A stretch of DNA of 64,000 bases, from assembly GCF_012911975.1 (NCBI RefSeq), contig NZ_SMDQ01000009.1:1-64000 (forward strand), in the 5' to 3' direction. The notes under the pieces were generated by a model. That model had not been told where the DNA came from. It made no database searches and saw only the letters and a list, made by a program, of their open reading frames with translations. This stretch comes from Nodosilinea sp. P-1105 (GTDB taxonomy: Bacteria > Cyanobacteriota > Cyanobacteriia > Phormidesmidales > Phormidesmidaceae). Made by a program: the position numbers and the translations under genes. This document shows positions 45,802 to 54,041 of the stretch, in pieces (position 1 is the first letter of the stretch; the number at the start of each line of letters is the position of its first letter).

Positions 45802-46268
45802 GGCGGTGCTTAATCCTCTGACAGTGCTGATCATTTGACGACTCTGACCTATGACGCGGCTAGCGGCTCCTGGTCACTGTACCGCTCAGACGACGGCAAG
45901 ATGACTGACCAAGCCTTGGGTACAAACGCATAGGACAAAGGTTAAACTAGGCGTCCATCCGTGTTGTGTTGACAGCTGCGCTGACAGCTGTGTTGACAGA
46001 TTGCCCAGCAAACTTTTCAGTCAATGTCACCTAGGGGCAATACAAATTAACACATGTAAATAATACATCACAAAAGCATGGCCTGCTGAGGCCGTTGGCC
46101 ATGGCCTGGGAGAAGGCTTGCTGGGGAATCATGAGATCAGGATATAGCCCGTTATGACACCGCAGTGTTGATATGCTGATAATGTAATTGAGGTTCTGGG
46201 GTAGCTGCGGCTGTGCTCAGATACATTTTACGGTTGTGTAGCTAATTTAGAGTCCAGGCACGATTAAC
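45802..46268. other. Intergenic rimO-btpA region
   Basis: About 465 bp, no gene seen. It contains an imperfect triple repeat of TGTTGACAGCTG type at about 45966-46000. A possible -10 GATAAT near 46177 (with upstream TTGATA) could belong to the btpA promoter. AT-rich in the middle. Confidence 0.5.
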
Positions 46269-47114
46269 GTGGACTTAACTGAGATCTTTGGAAGTCAAAA
46301 CCCTGTCCTAGGGGTCGTTCATCTTCTGCCATTACCGGGGTCGCCCCGCTGGCAAGGGGACTTACAAGTTGTGATTGATCGGGCTGAGCAGGAGGCCACC
46401 GCCTTGGCGTCAGGTGGGGTCAATGGCATCATTGTGGAAAATTTCTTTGATGCCCCTTTTACGAAAGGCCAGGTCGATCCAGCGGTGGTCAGCGCCATGA
46501 GTCTAGTGGTCCAGAGGCTGCAAACGCTGATTACCCTACCGATTGGCATCAATGTGCTGCGCAATGATGGTCGCAGCGCCCTGGCGGTTGCCACTTGTGT
46601 AGGGGCCGAATTTATCCGGGTGAATGTGCTGACGGGGGTGATGGCCACAGACCAAGGGCTGATCGAGGGCTGTGCCCATGATTTGCTGCGCTACCGTCAG
46701 ACTCTGGGGAGTCAGGTCAGTATTTTGGCGGATGTGCTGGTTAAACATGCTCGCCCCCTCAGTTCTCCGAACTTGACCACGGCGGTACAAGAGACGATTC
46801 ACCGTGGCATGGCCGATGGAATTATTTTGTCGGGTTGGGCGACGGGTAGCCCCCCCAGTCTGGAGGACTTGGAACTGGCCAAGGCTGCCGCTGGCGATCA
46901 TCCGGTGTTTATTGGTAGTGGCGCAGATTGGGAGAACATTGGCACGTTGATGCAGGCCGCCGATGGGGTGATTGTGGCCAGTTCCCTGAAGCGCCATGGC
47001 AATATCAACCAACCCATCGACCCCATTCGGGTCGGGCAGTTTGTGGAGGCCATGCAGGAAAGCTTGTTGAAGGATGATGCTCCCTTGTCAACACCGACGA
47101 TGGTGGTTCCTTAA
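46269..47114 (+). CDS. btpA: BtpA-family photosystem I biogenesis protein
   Basis: BtpA is needed for stable accumulation of PSI reaction-centre proteins in Synechocystis. The 281-residue TIM-barrel-like protein begins LTEIFGSQNPVLGVVHLLPL, continues GVNGIIVENFFDAPF, LPIGINVLRNDGRSALAVA and EFIRVNVLTGVMATDQGLIEG in overlapping pieces, and ends HGNINQPIDPIRVGQFVEAM. Start is GTG 46269-46271. It stands alone; the VKOR fusion follows after about 90 bp on the same strand. Confidence 0.92.
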   Translation: MDLTEIFGSQNPVLGVVHLLPLPGSPRWQGDLQVVIDRAEQEATALASGGVNGIIVENFFDAPFTKGQVDPAVVSAMSLVVQRLQTLITLPIGINVLRNDGRSALAVATCVGAEFIRVNVLTGVMATDQGLIEGCAHDLLRYRQTLGSQVSILADVLVKHARPLSSPNLTTAVQETIHRGMADGIILSGWATGSPPSLEDLELAKAAAGDHPVFIGSGADWENIGTLMQAADGVIVASSLKRHGNINQPIDPIRVGQFVEAMQESLLKDDAPLSTPTMVVP

Positions 47115-47202
47115 CGAGGACGTACTAAGCTAAGCGACGCACTAAGATAGGGCACGACAGGGTACCCTAAGGATTGCTAGGTCGTTTCTGATGGGGAGAA
47201 TC

Positions 47203-48123
47203 ATGGGACGTCGTCGTCAAGAAAGCCGTTGGATACATCGTTGGTCTCGCTGGCTACTGGTTGGCATCGCCGGCCTGGGGGCCATAGAAACTGCCTATCT
47301 AACCGTGATCAAGCTGACGGGTAGTGGTGCTTGTCCGACCGAAGGCTGCGATCGCGTCCTGTCTAGCCCCTATGCTGAAGTTTTTGGTTTGCCCCTAACC
47401 CTGTTTGGCTTTCTGGGCTATACGGCGATGCTGGGCTTAGCGATCGCCCCATTGCTGGTGAATGCGGATCAGCAGAAGTCGCTGTGGCAAAAGCTCAATA
47501 GCCAAACCTGGCCCCTGATCTTTCTTTTAGCCACAGCCATGGTGGTGTTTAGCGCTTACCTGATGAGCGTCATGGCCTTTGAAATTCAGGCTTTTTGTCC
47601 CTTCTGTGTGGCCTCTGCCCTATTTTCCCTGTCACTATTTGTGATCGCCTTGGTGGGCCACCCTTGGGAAGACTGGGGGCAGTTGGCTTTTATGGGGATC
47701 ATTGCAGGGGTGGTTACCCTGACCAGCGTGCTGGCTCTCTATGCCCCAATTCGAGGAGATGGTCTCGCCAGTAGCGTTGCTGTAGGACAAGCTGGCCCCC
47801 CCATCACCTTGGCATCGGGGCCAGCGGAGGTGGCCCTGGCGCGTCACCTAAAGGACACAGGGGCGGTGATGTATGGGGCCTGGTGGTGTCCCCACTGTCA
47901 CGACCAAAAGCGGGTGTTTGGGGCTGAAGCGGCTGAAACCATGCCTTACGTGGAATGTGCTGAAGATGGGGTGAACCCCCAGGTCAGCCTGTGTCGGTCG
48001 AAGCCCCAAATCACAGGTTTTCCCACCTGGGAAATTGACGGGGAGTTTTATCCAGGCACCCAATCCTTAGAGCGCCTGGCTGAATTGTCCGGTTACACTG
48101 GCCCCACCGATTTTCGCCATTAG
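47203..48123 (+). CDS. VKOR-thioredoxin fusion (LTO1-like disulfide-forming enzyme)
   Basis: Makes protein disulfides in the periplasm or thylakoid lumen and passes electrons to quinone. The VKOR half has four to five helices and the Cys pairs ACPTEGCDRVL (loop Cys) and FCPFCVASALFSL (CxxC at the quinone site). The C-terminal thioredoxin-like domain carries WCPHCHDQ, PYVECAEDG and FPTWEIDGEF. It is the orthologue type of plant LTO1, needed for PSII/PSI assembly there. Start ATG 47203 follows GGGGAGAATC; an ATG four codons earlier exists. It sits next to btpA and shares its thioredoxin domain type with the lipoprotein at 15297. Confidence 0.93.
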   Translation: MGRRRQESRWIHRWSRWLLVGIAGLGAIETAYLTVIKLTGSGACPTEGCDRVLSSPYAEVFGLPLTLFGFLGYTAMLGLAIAPLLVNADQQKSLWQKLNSQTWPLIFLLATAMVVFSAYLMSVMAFEIQAFCPFCVASALFSLSLFVIALVGHPWEDWGQLAFMGIIAGVVTLTSVLALYAPIRGDGLASSVAVGQAGPPITLASGPAEVALARHLKDTGAVMYGAWWCPHCHDQKRVFGAEAAETMPYVECAEDGVNPQVSLCRSKPQITGFPTWEIDGEFYPGTQSLERLAELSGYTGPTDFRH

Positions 48124-48137
48124 CCATTAGCCATTAG
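48117..48137. repeat. Heptanucleotide tandem repeat across two stop codons
   Basis: CCATTAG three times in a row. It contains the TAG stop of the VKOR fusion (48121-48123) and, on the other strand, the TAA stop of the DUF4912 gene (48134-48136), so both convergent genes end inside the repeat. Confidence 0.9.
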
Positions 48138-49999
48138 GGTTCTTCCGGCCATTCCGCTTGGGCCTCGTCCCGAGTATTGGTGTGGCGGTGGGGGGTGTAA
48201 CGCTCAAAGGTCATATGGATCGAGCGGTTTTGCTCTCCATCCGCCGCCACCGCCATAATTGGGTACTCAATCAACCCATCCGGGAAAGGCATTTGGAACC
48301 GGAAGGTACCGTCTTCACTGAGTTGAATGGGTACACCGCTGATGGTGACGGTGGCATCCGGTTCGGTAGCACCATAGACAATCAATTCGGCGTCGGCCAC
48401 CAGCCAAAATTGACGGGGGCGGATGGGCGGCATAGACGCTGAAAACCCAACCCCAGAGAAGGTCAGCCCTGAGATCCCCGACATGGTGGGGCCGGGATAG
48501 CCCGAAGGGGTAAAGCCTGACACGCCGGAAAGGGTGGGGACTATTCCACTGGGAGCCCCTCCCATGCCCATGCCCGAGGCTAGGCCATAGGAGCTGATGG
48601 GGGGAGCCATGGAACCGGGCAGATGGTGCATCGAACCAAACAGAGAGCCCGCTAGGCGCTGTGACTCGGTCCCTTGGGCGAGGGTATACAGCTGCTCATG
48701 CATTCCGACTGGTTGAGCTGTCTGATGGCGAGGATCCATCAGGGTGATCAAAGTTTTACCCTGCAGGTTGTCGTCCCAGCTGACGGTCATGAAGTGGTCT
48801 TCGCTCCAGTCGGAGGGGTAAACCGGAGGCACTCGAATAGTGTTGGAGCGGGCCAGCACGAGCCAGCGGCCATCACGGGTCAGATAACCAATGTCTACCT
48901 GGTAATCGCGATCGCTGACTGGAATCTGCATGTACCACTCACGGGCCAGTTCGTCACAGTCGAACTGCTGCATGCTATGGGGGGCCTGGTGATCTAAGTT
49001 GACATCGGTGACATCGTAAAACCGCAGGCCCAGGTGTTCTCCCCCTTGGCGTCGCAGGTCTTCTTTGTGGCTATTAGGGGTATCCCAATAGGCGTAAGCC
49101 CATTGGGGATCGCGGGGCATCAGTACAATGCGGCTTTCCCCATAGCCTGAGGGCAGCGGGGGCAGGCCATCATCAATGTCCGACAGGTCAATGTCGCCAT
49201 CGGCGGGACGCCCCACCACGTTAAACTTGCTGGCCTCTACCGCCGATTGATCGTCGGTCCCCGCTAAGGAGGCGTTGGCACTGGTAGCTAACCCGGCAGC
49301 CCCAGCGGCCCCAGCCATGCCCGTTATCCCCAAGGCGGAGGTTGAGGCCGGGGGTGGGGGCGGTTCTGGGGGCGCGGCCGCAGTGGGTGGTGGGGCCGGG
49401 GTTGGCACTGGGGCCGCTGGGGTATCTGCAGCGGCTGGCACTTCCGGCTCGGGTGCGGGTGTCGCAGCGGGGGCCGCAACAGACCTGTCCTCGGCACTGG
49501 CCGCCGGGCCGACAGGTACAGGGGGCACATCGGCCTCGGGTAGGGGTTCGGTGGGGGGCACCGCCGGAGCCGGACCGACGGGTAAGGGAGGATCGGCCAC
49601 ATCGCTGGTGGCAGGCGTGGGATCAGACCCTTTGTTGCGGGTTAAGGCCCAGACTAACGCCGCGATCGCAGCTATGGGTAGCAGCAGCCACCACCAGGGA
49701 GACACACCTGCTGCCTCAGCATTCACGGCATCGGCATCGGCAGCCTCTGAATCGATGGCTTGAGCCGTCTTTGCCTCGGAGGCCGCTCCGATGACTTCGA
49801 CCTCTGAAGCCTCAGCCCCAGCGGTGGAGAGCAACGACATGCCTGAGGGCACCACCGCTAGCACAGAAAAGGCTGGTGCTTGAGCCACCCATGCCGTCGA
49901 AGTAGTCGCAAAGGTCTGCTCATCAGAGGTCATAGGACTGAGGGCAAGCAGAGCGGCAATAAAAAACCTGGCTGAATACGGCATCGTTTCGGCGAACAT
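48134..49999 (-). CDS. DUF4912-domain protein with long Pro/Ala-rich linker
   Basis: 621-residue protein, probably membrane-associated. An N-terminal hydrophobic stretch and a second helix (WWWLLLPIAAIAALVWAL, about residue 100) precede a low-complexity Pro/Ala/Val linker of about 150 residues. The DUF4912 domain then reads RIVLMPRDPQWAYAYWDTP, GLRFYDVTD and REWYMQIPVSDRDYQVDIGY, followed by a Gly/Ser/Pro-rich stretch and a C-terminal beta domain (LIVYGATEPDATVTISG). Function is unknown. The start is uncertain (ATG 49997-49999 used; another ATG at 49984; TTG at 50041). Confidence 0.82.
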   Translation of the reverse strand: MFAETMPYSARFFIAALLALSPMTSDEQTFATTSTAWVAQAPAFSVLAVVPSGMSLLSTAGAEASEVEVIGAASEAKTAQAIDSEAADADAVNAEAAGVSPWWWLLLPIAAIAALVWALTRNKGSDPTPATSDVADPPLPVGPAPAVPPTEPLPEADVPPVPVGPAASAEDRSVAAPAATPAPEPEVPAAADTPAAPVPTPAPPPTAAAPPEPPPPPASTSALGITGMAGAAGAAGLATSANASLAGTDDQSAVEASKFNVVGRPADGDIDLSDIDDGLPPLPSGYGESRIVLMPRDPQWAYAYWDTPNSHKEDLRRQGGEHLGLRFYDVTDVNLDHQAPHSMQQFDCDELAREWYMQIPVSDRDYQVDIGYLTRDGRWLVLARSNTIRVPPVYPSDWSEDHFMTVSWDDNLQGKTLITLMDPRHQTAQPVGMHEQLYTLAQGTESQRLAGSLFGSMHHLPGSMAPPISSYGLASGMGMGGAPSGIVPTLSGVSGFTPSGYPGPTMSGISGLTFSGVGFSASMPPIRPRQFWLVADAELIVYGATEPDATVTISGVPIQLSEDGTFRFQMPFPDGLIEYPIMAVAADGEQNRSIHMTFERYTPHRHTNTRDEAQAEWPEEP

Positions 50000-50303
50000 C
50001 AAAGGGACAGGATGATTGAGGCAAAGGCAACAGTGAGCCAAGGAAGACGCCCATGGCTGAGCTTAAACCTGCATTCAGCAGCGTGCCAGCAGCCTTAGGA
50101 CAAGTAAACCATCCCAAAGTAATGCTAGAGCTGCTATTCAACTGAAAATCGCCTGAGATGGCAACTCAGCGGCATTTAAGCTAGGTAACGGTTGCGACGC
50201 CCTGGAATTACGCTCAACTATCGCAGCATTCGTCAGGGGAGTCAATGGTATAACCAGGACCGCAAGACCGCCTGAGCGGCCCCCGATAGGACGAGCTCGT
50301 GTG

Positions 50304-50354
50304 AAAAAAAATCCCCAACCTCATTCCTGCATAGGTGGGAATCCACCTGTGGGG
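50304..50354 (-). terminator. Rho-independent-type terminator, minus strand
   Basis: On the minus strand, CCCCACAGGTGG with an inner CCACCT partner and closing TTGGGG is followed by a run of eight T (A-run at 50304-50311 on the plus strand). It lies about 150 bp beyond the stop codon of the small gene at 50503. Confidence 0.65.
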
Positions 50355-50502
50355 TAACGGCTCTAGTGGGTACTGCATGTTAAGGCGTATTCCTTGCTCT
50401 CCTCCTACCCCACCATGGCGGCTACGGCTACTAGAATCAACTAGAGATCCTCTGGCCTAGAAATTTCCTAGGGCGAACAGTGGTCTTACGTGCAAGGCCT
50501 TA

Positions 50503-50757
50503 TCAATCGAGGTGGAGTTCGGCTTGCCAGACTCGTTCTTGCATCTGGCGAAACAGGGCACACTTTTCAGGGGCCGGTTGTCGGCCATTGACCAGAGCCG
50601 CTAAAATCTGATCTTCATCTTGCCGGGTCAGACGACCGGTGGCCGTGGCCCGATCGATGATCCCCTGAAAACGACTGAGATCGTCGGGCTTAGCCAGGGG
50701 AGAAGAGGTCAGGCTGATATTCCCTAGACTAGGGTCAGTGGGTTTTGAAATGATCAT
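50503..50757 (-). CDS. Small conserved cyanobacterial protein
   Basis: 84-residue soluble helical protein starting MIISKPTDPSLG. The core DRATATGRLTRQDEDQILAA and PEKCALFRQMQERVWQAEL resembles small EF-hand-like or helical proteins common in cyanobacteria whose role is unknown. A frame extension to 50841 exists, but its residues look non-coding. It is followed by a terminator-like hairpin, and the 121-bp MITE lies about 125 bp upstream. Confidence 0.65.
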   Translation of the reverse strand: MIISKPTDPSLGNISLTSSPLAKPDDLSRFQGIIDRATATGRLTRQDEDQILAALVNGRQPAPEKCALFRQMQERVWQAELHLD

Positions 50758-51169
50758 GGCTAAAGAGGGTGAGCTAGAGCAGCATTGATCGTCGATTGGG
50801 GTCAGTCGCCAAGCACCGAAAATTAGGGGGCTGGGAACCATGGGCGAAGTGAGTGGTGGCAGGAGCCAGTGACCTGGGGGTAAGGGACGTGCAGGAAAAT
50901 AAACTACCCGCTGATCGGGCCTCGACTTCGCTCAGCCCTCGATCCCTGAAGGTTGAGCGAAGTCGAAACCTGGCCACTGGGTACACTATTAACCCGCAGA
51001 TCCCTAAGGTCACTGGGGTACAGTTTATGGCCTGCCTTAAGCCTGAAACCGTGAATCCTAATAGCTAGTCACCTTGAGCGTGACCGTTTCTTATCCTTAG
51101 TTTTCCTTGGTTTATTAGAGTATTTAGCCCTAGCCTGGATTGTATGAGCTGGCACACTCTCATAAAGAT
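50758..51169. other. Intergenic region holding MITE copy 1
   Basis: About 410 bp between two minus-strand genes. The centre is the 121-bp MITE (50884-51004); the remainder has no recognised gene. Confidence 0.6.
50884..51004. mobile_element. 121-bp MITE, copy 1
   Basis: Identical over its length to 62584-62704. Ends GGGACGTGC and GCAGATCCC are imperfect inverted repeats (7 of 9). It is flanked by TAA on both sides (50881-50883 and 51005-51007), a 3-bp target duplication. Internally TCGACTTCGCTCA pairs with TGAGCGAAGTCGA, forming a long hairpin. Too short to encode a protein, so it is non-autonomous. Confidence 0.92.
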
Positions 51170-52816
51170 TTAAGCATTGGGCGATTCAGGGGCAGGGGAG
51201 GATGGGAACTTGCCGTCGGCCTCTGCTGCCCTGGGCACCGAGACAGGGGGAAGATCATAGGCTGGCTTCACGGGCACGGGCTTCACGGGTGCTGGCTGCA
51301 TGGGCACTAACTCAAGCTGACGCACAGGAGCAGGCTCTGTGCCTCGGCGGCGGCGACTGGAAATGGCTTCTTCGGTAGTTTGCTCGGCCACCACTTCGTA
51401 GAGGATGGCTTGCTTATGGCCACTGCCCTTGCGTAACACTCGGCCTAACCGTTGGATATACTCTCGGGTGGATCCACTACCTGACAATAAGATCGCCACC
51501 CGGGCCTCGGGTACATCCACCCCTTCATTCAAGACATGGGACACCACCAGGGTAGGATAGTCGCCGCTGCGAAAGTTTTGCAGGATGGTATGGCGCTCTT
51601 TGACCGGGGTCTGATGGGTAATGGCCGGGATTAAAAAAGTCTGGGAAATTTGATAGACCGTAGCGTTGTCATTGGTGAAAATCAGGATGCGATCGCCCCA
51701 ATGTTGGGCCAGCAAGTCCTCCAGTACCCGCAGCTTACCCGGCGTCCCTAGGGCAATCAATTTTGCATCTCGGTGGGCCAGCATGGCCCGTCGCCCCGCC
51801 TGGGACTGGGCACTGGCCCGCACAAAGCGTTGCCAGCCCTGGGCAGAACTCAGCCAGATATTGGCCTCTTGCAAAAAGCGATTGCGCTGGGCAATCAGTT
51901 GCTCATAGCGCTGCCGCTCCTGGTCCGACAGTTGGACCTTGATGGGCACAATCTGAAACGGTGCCAGCGCCTGGCCGGAGAGGTCCGCCGCTGACTTGTG
52001 GTAAACAATCGGCCCCAGCAAGTGCCTCAGATCGTCATGGCGCCCATCGGCCCGATCGGGGGTAGCGGTTAGCCCCAGGCGGTAAGGGGCAATCGAGTAT
52101 TCGGCAATCACCCGATTAAAATCGCTAGGCAGGTGGTGGCACTCGTCGCAAATCAGCAGGGCGTACTGGTTCCCCAGACTTTCGGCATGGATGGCCGCAC
52201 TGTCGTAGGTGGCCACCAAAATCGGGGTGCGGTCTTTGCTGCCTCCCCCCAGTAGTCCCACTGGTACATTGGGGAAGGCCGCTGTCAGGTGGGCGTACCA
52301 CTGGTGCATCAGATCCAGAGTGGGTACGGTGATCAGGGTACTGCGGGGGGTTGCCTGCATGGCCAGCTGAGCCAGGTAGGTTTTACCAGAGGCGGTGGGC
52401 AAGACCACCACCCCTTGCCAGCGGTGGCTGACCCAGGCGTGCAGCGCTTCCTGCTGGTGCAGATAGGGCGGCATCACAGTCTGGGGGTCTAGATTGAGGG
52501 CTTGAAAGGTGTGGGCCTGATCAGCAAAGGCTACAGCTTCGGCCCGCAGGGTTTCTACCAGGGTGCGATAGTGCTGGGCCGGAATGCGAAACTTTTCAAT
52601 TCGATCATCCCAGTGGGCGAAGTCAACCCAGCGTTTACCGCGAGGGGGTGGGTGCAAGATCAAGGTACCGCGATCGTAAGTAAGGGTAGGTGTGCGACCC
52701 ATGGCAGGTGGTAATAGCTGGGCGTATTGTATCGCGGTGGGTCGGGAACAGTCATACCAGCCAATGGGCCACACCTCCGGCCGTACCGGCAGTTCAGCAT
52801 TACTGATCGAAGCCAT
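51170..52816 (-). CDS. Superfamily 2 DEAD/DEAH helicase (XPB-like)
   Basis: 548-residue ATP-dependent DNA translocase resembling XPB/RadD-type proteins. Motifs: LPTASGKTYLAQ (Walker A, about residue 138), LICDECHHLPSD (Walker B), LTATPDRADGRHDD (III), LIFTNDNATVYQ (IV), VSHVLNEGVDVP (V) and QRLGRVLRKGSGH (VI). An N-terminal domain of about 110 residues precedes the helicase. The C-terminus is Pro-rich (KPVPVKPAYDLPPV). XPB-like helicases often pair with a nuclease (Bax1/DUF790); none is adjacent. Likely DNA repair; not proven. Confidence 0.88.
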   Translation of the reverse strand: MASISNAELPVRPEVWPIGWYDCSRPTAIQYAQLLPPAMGRTPTLTYDRGTLILHPPPRGKRWVDFAHWDDRIEKFRIPAQHYRTLVETLRAEAVAFADQAHTFQALNLDPQTVMPPYLHQQEALHAWVSHRWQGVVVLPTASGKTYLAQLAMQATPRSTLITVPTLDLMHQWYAHLTAAFPNVPVGLLGGGSKDRTPILVATYDSAAIHAESLGNQYALLICDECHHLPSDFNRVIAEYSIAPYRLGLTATPDRADGRHDDLRHLLGPIVYHKSAADLSGQALAPFQIVPIKVQLSDQERQRYEQLIAQRNRFLQEANIWLSSAQGWQRFVRASAQSQAGRRAMLAHRDAKLIALGTPGKLRVLEDLLAQHWGDRILIFTNDNATVYQISQTFLIPAITHQTPVKERHTILQNFRSGDYPTLVVSHVLNEGVDVPEARVAILLSGSGSTREYIQRLGRVLRKGSGHKQAILYEVVAEQTTEEAISSRRRRGTEPAPVRQLELVPMQPAPVKPVPVKPAYDLPPVSVPRAAEADGKFPSSPAPESPNA

Positions 52817-53012
52817 AACCCTGGCCCACGCCTCAGCCGCCGGGGATTGCCAGGACTATAAATTTATCCGGAAGGGTATATGAACCTGCAGTAAAGCTTG
52901 AGTAAGACAAAGACGTTGCCTATGGCTAAACCGGAGCCCTAGCCCCGCTCAGCCCCCCTATCCACGCTATTGCCCTTGCTGATCTAAGCCAACCCGTTGC
53001 GTCGGTGAGCGT

Positions 53013-53693
53013 ATGCCCCCTAAATTACTTGCGCTGTGTTTAGTTGCCCCGCTAACCACCGTAACCGCCATAGCGGGGGCCACCCCCCTGGCCCCAGAGC
53101 AGCCTGCCTATGCCGCAACCCTGGTTGAGTTTACCGGCGGTACTGGGCTGGATTCGTTAGAACTTTTCCCGGGCCAATCGTTGACCATGCCTGAGGGCCC
53201 ACGACCCTGGAATCAGCTCAGCTTCAACTGGTTTTCCTTCTCAGAGTCTTCGCTGCTGACACCAACAGCATTTGGTACCCTGTTTCTGCTGGATCAGGAA
53301 TATCTAGGTACGCCAGCGGGGTTAAATGAGACTCTATCCGGCTTTTTGGCTCAGACGTCCCAAATTTCAGCGGGTCGGTATGTGTTTCATCCGCAGGTCA
53401 CCCTGCAACCTGGTCAGCAGTATTTCTTTTACACCAATGCCAGTGGCCTGATGCTGACGGGGTCCCCCGTGGGGGTAAACCCTGGGGGCAGGTTTTACTT
53501 CACTCGCCAGGACACTGGTAACTTTATCTTTGAAGATCAGGCTTCAAATTTTGAGGGCGCGGATGCTAACTTCCGCTTATCTGGTCGGCCAGTGCCCACC
53601 CCCGCCATGCTACCGGTTTTAGTGGGTCTGGGAATCGCGGCAGTCCGCAGGCGCAGGGGGGCCAATTCTTTTCCACCAAAGATTAAGAGTTGA
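53013..53693 (+). CDS. Exported protein with PTPA/PEP-CTERM sorting signal
   Basis: 226-residue surface or secreted protein. The signal peptide is LALCLVAPLTTVTAIAGA to about residue 34. The mature part is beta-rich (LVEFTGGTGLDSLELFPGQS, FYTNASGLMLTGSP). The C-terminus is the sorting tripartite VPTPAMLPVLVGLGIAAVRR followed by Arg, the PTPA form of PEP-CTERM recognised by cyanobacterial exosortase. No exosortase is in the window. Ligand unknown; such proteins are often extracellular matrix components. Confidence 0.85.
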   Translation: MPPKLLALCLVAPLTTVTAIAGATPLAPEQPAYAATLVEFTGGTGLDSLELFPGQSLTMPEGPRPWNQLSFNWFSFSESSLLTPTAFGTLFLLDQEYLGTPAGLNETLSGFLAQTSQISAGRYVFHPQVTLQPGQQYFFYTNASGLMLTGSPVGVNPGGRFYFTRQDTGNFIFEDQASNFEGADANFRLSGRPVPTPAMLPVLVGLGIAAVRRRRGANSFPPKIKS

Positions 53694-54041
53694 AACTTAG
53701 ACCTTAAAAAACCGTGTTAATGGCCCCAGTCGCAGCCCTCACCTCATAGGATAGAGGAGTAAGAATAATTGCTTAGTCACTCCCTCAGCGGAGCTTCAAG
53801 GTTCCTGTAGCGAACGCTTAAGTTATGTTTGGTGGCTGGTCAGCAACTGTTCTGATCAGGTGACTCCTGTGAATTGTAGCCATTTGTTTGCCCACAGGAT
53901 CGCGATCGCGACTGATGTTCAGCTTGTCGTCTCTAGTGCTCCTTAGCTACGCCTAGTTTTTGTCTCCATCGCATCACCTGCACTGACAAAATTTACGCCC
54001 CTTCAGACGTAAATTTTATTCGCCGAATTTGGAGAATCACT
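53694..54041. other. ppsA leader region
   Basis: About 350 bp with no gene. Near the end, a perfect 10-bp inverted repeat precedes the ppsA ribosome-binding site. A HIP1-rich GATCGCGATCGCGA stretch lies near 53900. Confidence 0.55.
53988..54017 (+). promoter_or_regulatory. Inverted repeat just upstream of ppsA
   Basis: AAAATTTACG (53988-53997) and CGTAAATTTT (54008-54017) pair perfectly around a 10-base loop, 24 bp before the ATG. It could be an operator or an RNA hairpin affecting translation; which is unknown. Confidence 0.55.

Noticed and set aside
49275-49794. Long Gly/Ala- and Arg-rich frames on the plus strand
   Set aside because: They are opposite-strand shadows of the low-complexity Pro/Ala linker in the DUF4912 gene.
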